Below, one piece after another: positions 62,372-64,000 of a stretch of DNA of 64,000 nucleotides. The first letter of the stretch is position 1; every line of letters begins with the position of its first letter. Source of the stretch: Erythrobacter sp. AP23. GTDB lineage: Bacteria; Pseudomonadota; Alphaproteobacteria; Sphingomonadales; Sphingomonadaceae. The position numbers and the translations under genes were made by a program. The DNA is taken from positions 62,001-126,000 of the forward strand of contig NZ_LNBY01000015.1 in the NCBI RefSeq assembly GCF_001542855.1, read 5' to 3'. The notes beneath the pieces were generated by a model. The model was not told the DNA's origin, did no database searches, and saw only the letters and a program-made list of their open reading frames with translations.

Positions 62372-63109
62372 ATGTTTCGTATCCTTGCCGCCTGCTCGCT
62401 CGGCCTCGCCGCCGCAACCGCAATGCCCGCCATCCACGCCCATCCGCAAGAGGAATGGCGGTCCTCCCTCGACGATGGCGAGCGTATCTCCGCATCCTGG
62501 GCCGCAACGGGTCGCTTCGAGCAGGTCACGCTGGCCAGCCGCGACAATGTCGCGATCACCCGCGGCGATCGCTGGCGCGTGAGGGCCAGCGGCAGTCCCG
62601 ACGTGCTCGCCGAACTGCGCTTCAAGATCAAGGACGAGCAATTGGTCATCGGTCGCCGCTGGCGCGAGGACCCGGTCGATGGCATCGCAACCATCCAGGT
62701 TACGGCCCCCTCGGTCGACGGCGTCACGCTGGCCGGTTCGGGCAATCTGTCGATCGACCGGATGGATGCCAGCGAAGTGGGCGCCACATTGGCCGGTTCG
62801 GGTACGATCGATGTCGGTCGCATCGCAACCAGGCAACTGGCCGCGACGGTCGCCGGGACGGGCAATCTGCGGCTTGCCGGTCGCGCCGAGGATGGGGCCA
62901 TCACGATCGCCGGAAGCGGGGATATCGACGGCCAGCGGCTGCGCATGGGGCGCGCCACCGTGTCGATCGCCGGTTCGGGCGATGCGCGCTTCAATGCCGA
63001 TGACAGCGTATCGGCGAGCATCGTCGGGAGCGGCGACGCCGTGGTTTCGGGAACGACCGACTGCACGCAGACGCGGATGGGGTCTGGCCGCCTGACCTGT
63101 TCGCGCTGA
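62372..63109 (+). CDS. Secreted DUF2807 (head GIN domain) protein, first of a tandem pair
   Basis: The 245-residue protein has a signal peptide (MFRILAACSLGLAAATAMPA, cleavage about residue 24). It is followed by a right-handed beta-helix-like domain built of repeats with the motif AGSG about every 17-20 residues (LAGSGNLSI, LAGSGTIDV, IAGSGDIDG, IAGSGDARF, VGSGDAVV). Such DUF2807 domains are periplasmic and of unknown role. It ends with two Cys (TTDCTQTRMGSGRLTCSR). The ATG at 62372 has GGGAGA upstream. A paralogue follows on the same strand. Confidence 0.8.
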   Translation: MFRILAACSLGLAAATAMPAIHAHPQEEWRSSLDDGERISASWAATGRFEQVTLASRDNVAITRGDRWRVRASGSPDVLAELRFKIKDEQLVIGRRWREDPVDGIATIQVTAPSVDGVTLAGSGNLSIDRMDASEVGATLAGSGTIDVGRIATRQLAATVAGTGNLRLAGRAEDGAITIAGSGDIDGQRLRMGRATVSIAGSGDARFNADDSVSASIVGSGDAVVSGTTDCTQTRMGSGRLTCSR

Positions 63110-63175
63110 GTCTGGGCGGCGACTATCGCCGGTCGACCCTGGGGGTCCTGCGAGCCTGCCTCCTGCTGCATAGCC

Positions 63176-63204
63176 TTGATGATCTATGCCTGCTGTATTA
63201 TATC
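63176..63204 (+). promoter_or_regulatory. Weak sigma-70-type promoter before the second DUF2807 gene
   Basis: TTGATG (63176-63181), a 17-base spacer and TATATC (63199-63204) lie 40 bases before the ATG at 63244. The stretch is A+T-richer than its surroundings. No other strong signal occurs in the 134-base gap. Confidence 0.35.
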
Positions 63205-63243
63205 AGCAACACGGACTGCCGCAGCTAGAGGAATACCATCGCG

Positions 63244-64000
63244 ATGATCCACCGACTTCTCAAGGGGCTCGCCCCCATTGCCGCCCTTGCCGGCGCCGCG
63301 CTCGTTGCCGGGTGCGACGGAATGAACATCCAGATAGGCGACAGTGAAGGCGTGCCTCTGTCCGAGCTCGACATGACCGGTGCCTCGCCGACGAAACTGG
63401 TCCTGGCCGGCCCCGACAAGGTCATCGTGACGGAAGGCTCCGATCTCGATATCGCCGTCTCGGGCGATGACGACGCAGTCGATGCGCTGCGCTTCTCGCT
63501 CGACGACGAGACACTTGGCATCAGCCGCGAAAAGAACAGCTGGAAGGACCGCGGCACCGCGACAGTGCGCGTGACGATGCCTAGCTTGCGCGCAATCGTT
63601 CTGGCCGGATCGGGCGATATCGAAGCACCGTCGATGACCGGCCGGGCGGATGTGACCATTGCCGGGTCGGGAACGGCGGCAGTATCCGCGTTCGATGCCG
63701 AATCGCTCGATCTCACGATCGCCGGTTCGGGCGATTTCTCGGCCGGCGGCAAGGTCGAAACGCTCGACTTGACCATCGCCGGATCGGGCAAGGCAGAAAT
63801 GCCCGACCTCGCCGTCGGCGACGCCGATATCTCGGTGGCCGGATCGGGCGATGCGGAGTTCGCCTCCGACGGCCGCGTCGAGGCCAGCATCATGGGTTCG
63901 GGCACGATCACCGTAAACGGTCGCGCGAACTGCACCGTCAATTCGATGGGATCGGGCACGCTCAATTGCCGCGAAGTCAGGGCGGCGACACCGGCGACCC
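63244..64000 (+). CDS. DUF2807 lipoprotein, second of a tandem pair (3' end outside window)
   Basis: The frame starts at ATG 63244 and stays open to base 64000, so at least 252 residues are encoded and the C-terminus is missing. A signal peptide ends in a lipobox (GAALVAGCDG, Cys about 25). The domain again has an AGSG repeat (LAGSGDIEA, IAGSGTAAV, IAGSGDFSA, IAGSGKAEM, VAGSGDAEF, MGSGTITV). It ends NCTVNSMGSGTLNC, matching the paired-Cys end of the first copy. Unlike that copy it is lipid-anchored, so the pair may place one domain on a membrane and the other in the periplasm. Confidence 0.8.
   Translation, partial: MIHRLLKGLAPIAALAGAALVAGCDGMNIQIGDSEGVPLSELDMTGASPTKLVLAGPDKVIVTEGSDLDIAVSGDDDAVDALRFSLDDETLGISREKNSWKDRGTATVRVTMPSLRAIVLAGSGDIEAPSMTGRADVTIAGSGTAAVSAFDAESLDLTIAGSGDFSAGGKVETLDLTIAGSGKAEMPDLAVGDADISVAGSGDAEFASDGRVEASIMGSGTITVNGRANCTVNSMGSGTLNCREVRAATPAT

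Overview
The window is a G+C-rich, gene-dense stretch of chromosome from an alphaproteobacterium, most likely a sphingomonad of the Erythrobacter group. This is inferred from protein families that are typical of or restricted to alphaproteobacteria: SciP (DUF1153), TrcR (DUF1013), DUF1192, a BamF-like DUF3035 lipoprotein, a Suv3-like helicase, Coq7 and a candidate EcfG-type promoter. The gene order of blocks such as nadD-rsfS-rlmH-envC-ctpA also fits. I see no rRNA, tRNA, prophage, transposase or CRISPR array.

Layout. 1-7908: one tightly overlapped forward operon, purE(partial)-purK-folA-dipeptidase-ribF-ileS-lspA-BamF-like lipoprotein, with a repeat between ribF and ileS. 7909-11407: a CNNM/CorC protein, an OmpA-type lipoprotein and an inositol-phosphatase-family enzyme, with two hairpin-rich elements in the two convergent gaps. 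11525-15253: sucC, a DUF6265 protein and etfBA, the last preceded by a palindromic operator. 15317-22497: a more accessory-looking block with a low-G+C TonB-C-like protein, a DUF445 protein, a tiny secreted peptide and an RND efflux pair. 22750-31817: a GlsB stress protein, sciP, mnmA, a serine hydrolase, PhzF/CDF/pdxH, and DnaJ-like/YihY/fabI. 31826-40379: reverse-strand wecC-wecB, coq7-dsbB, ctpA-envC-rlmH-rsfS-nadD. 40635-46882: M23 peptidase plus bactofilin, fadD, trcR, and a PlcP/Agt-like lipid-remodelling pair. 46985-57291: quinone oxidoreductase, DUF1192, clpA, ligase-associated exonuclease plus ATP-dependent ligase, gamma-carbonic anhydrase, GNAT, hemB and an M23 peptidase. 57491-64000: Suv3-like helicase, S4 protein, fdxA, a second YihY, carD and two DUF2807 genes, the last cut by the window end.

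How it fits together. Most genes are housekeeping (purine, folate, flavin, haem, NAD, ubiquinone and PLP synthesis; tRNA charging and thiolation; lipoprotein and disulfide maturation). Several cell-cycle parts occur here: SciP, TrcR, and a dense cluster of GANTC (CcrM) sites in front of an M23-bactofilin morphogenesis pair. The most interesting signals are not classic genes. They are paired hairpins with conserved loops but covarying stems, a 38-nt-armed inverted repeat, an rlmH gene with no ATG/GTG/TTG at its expected start, a hairpin covering the Shine-Dalgarno of a low-G+C gene, a codon-use patch inside ileS, and a PlcP/Agt pair with a degenerate Pho-box-like array. All assignments are read from sequence alone; no database search was run.
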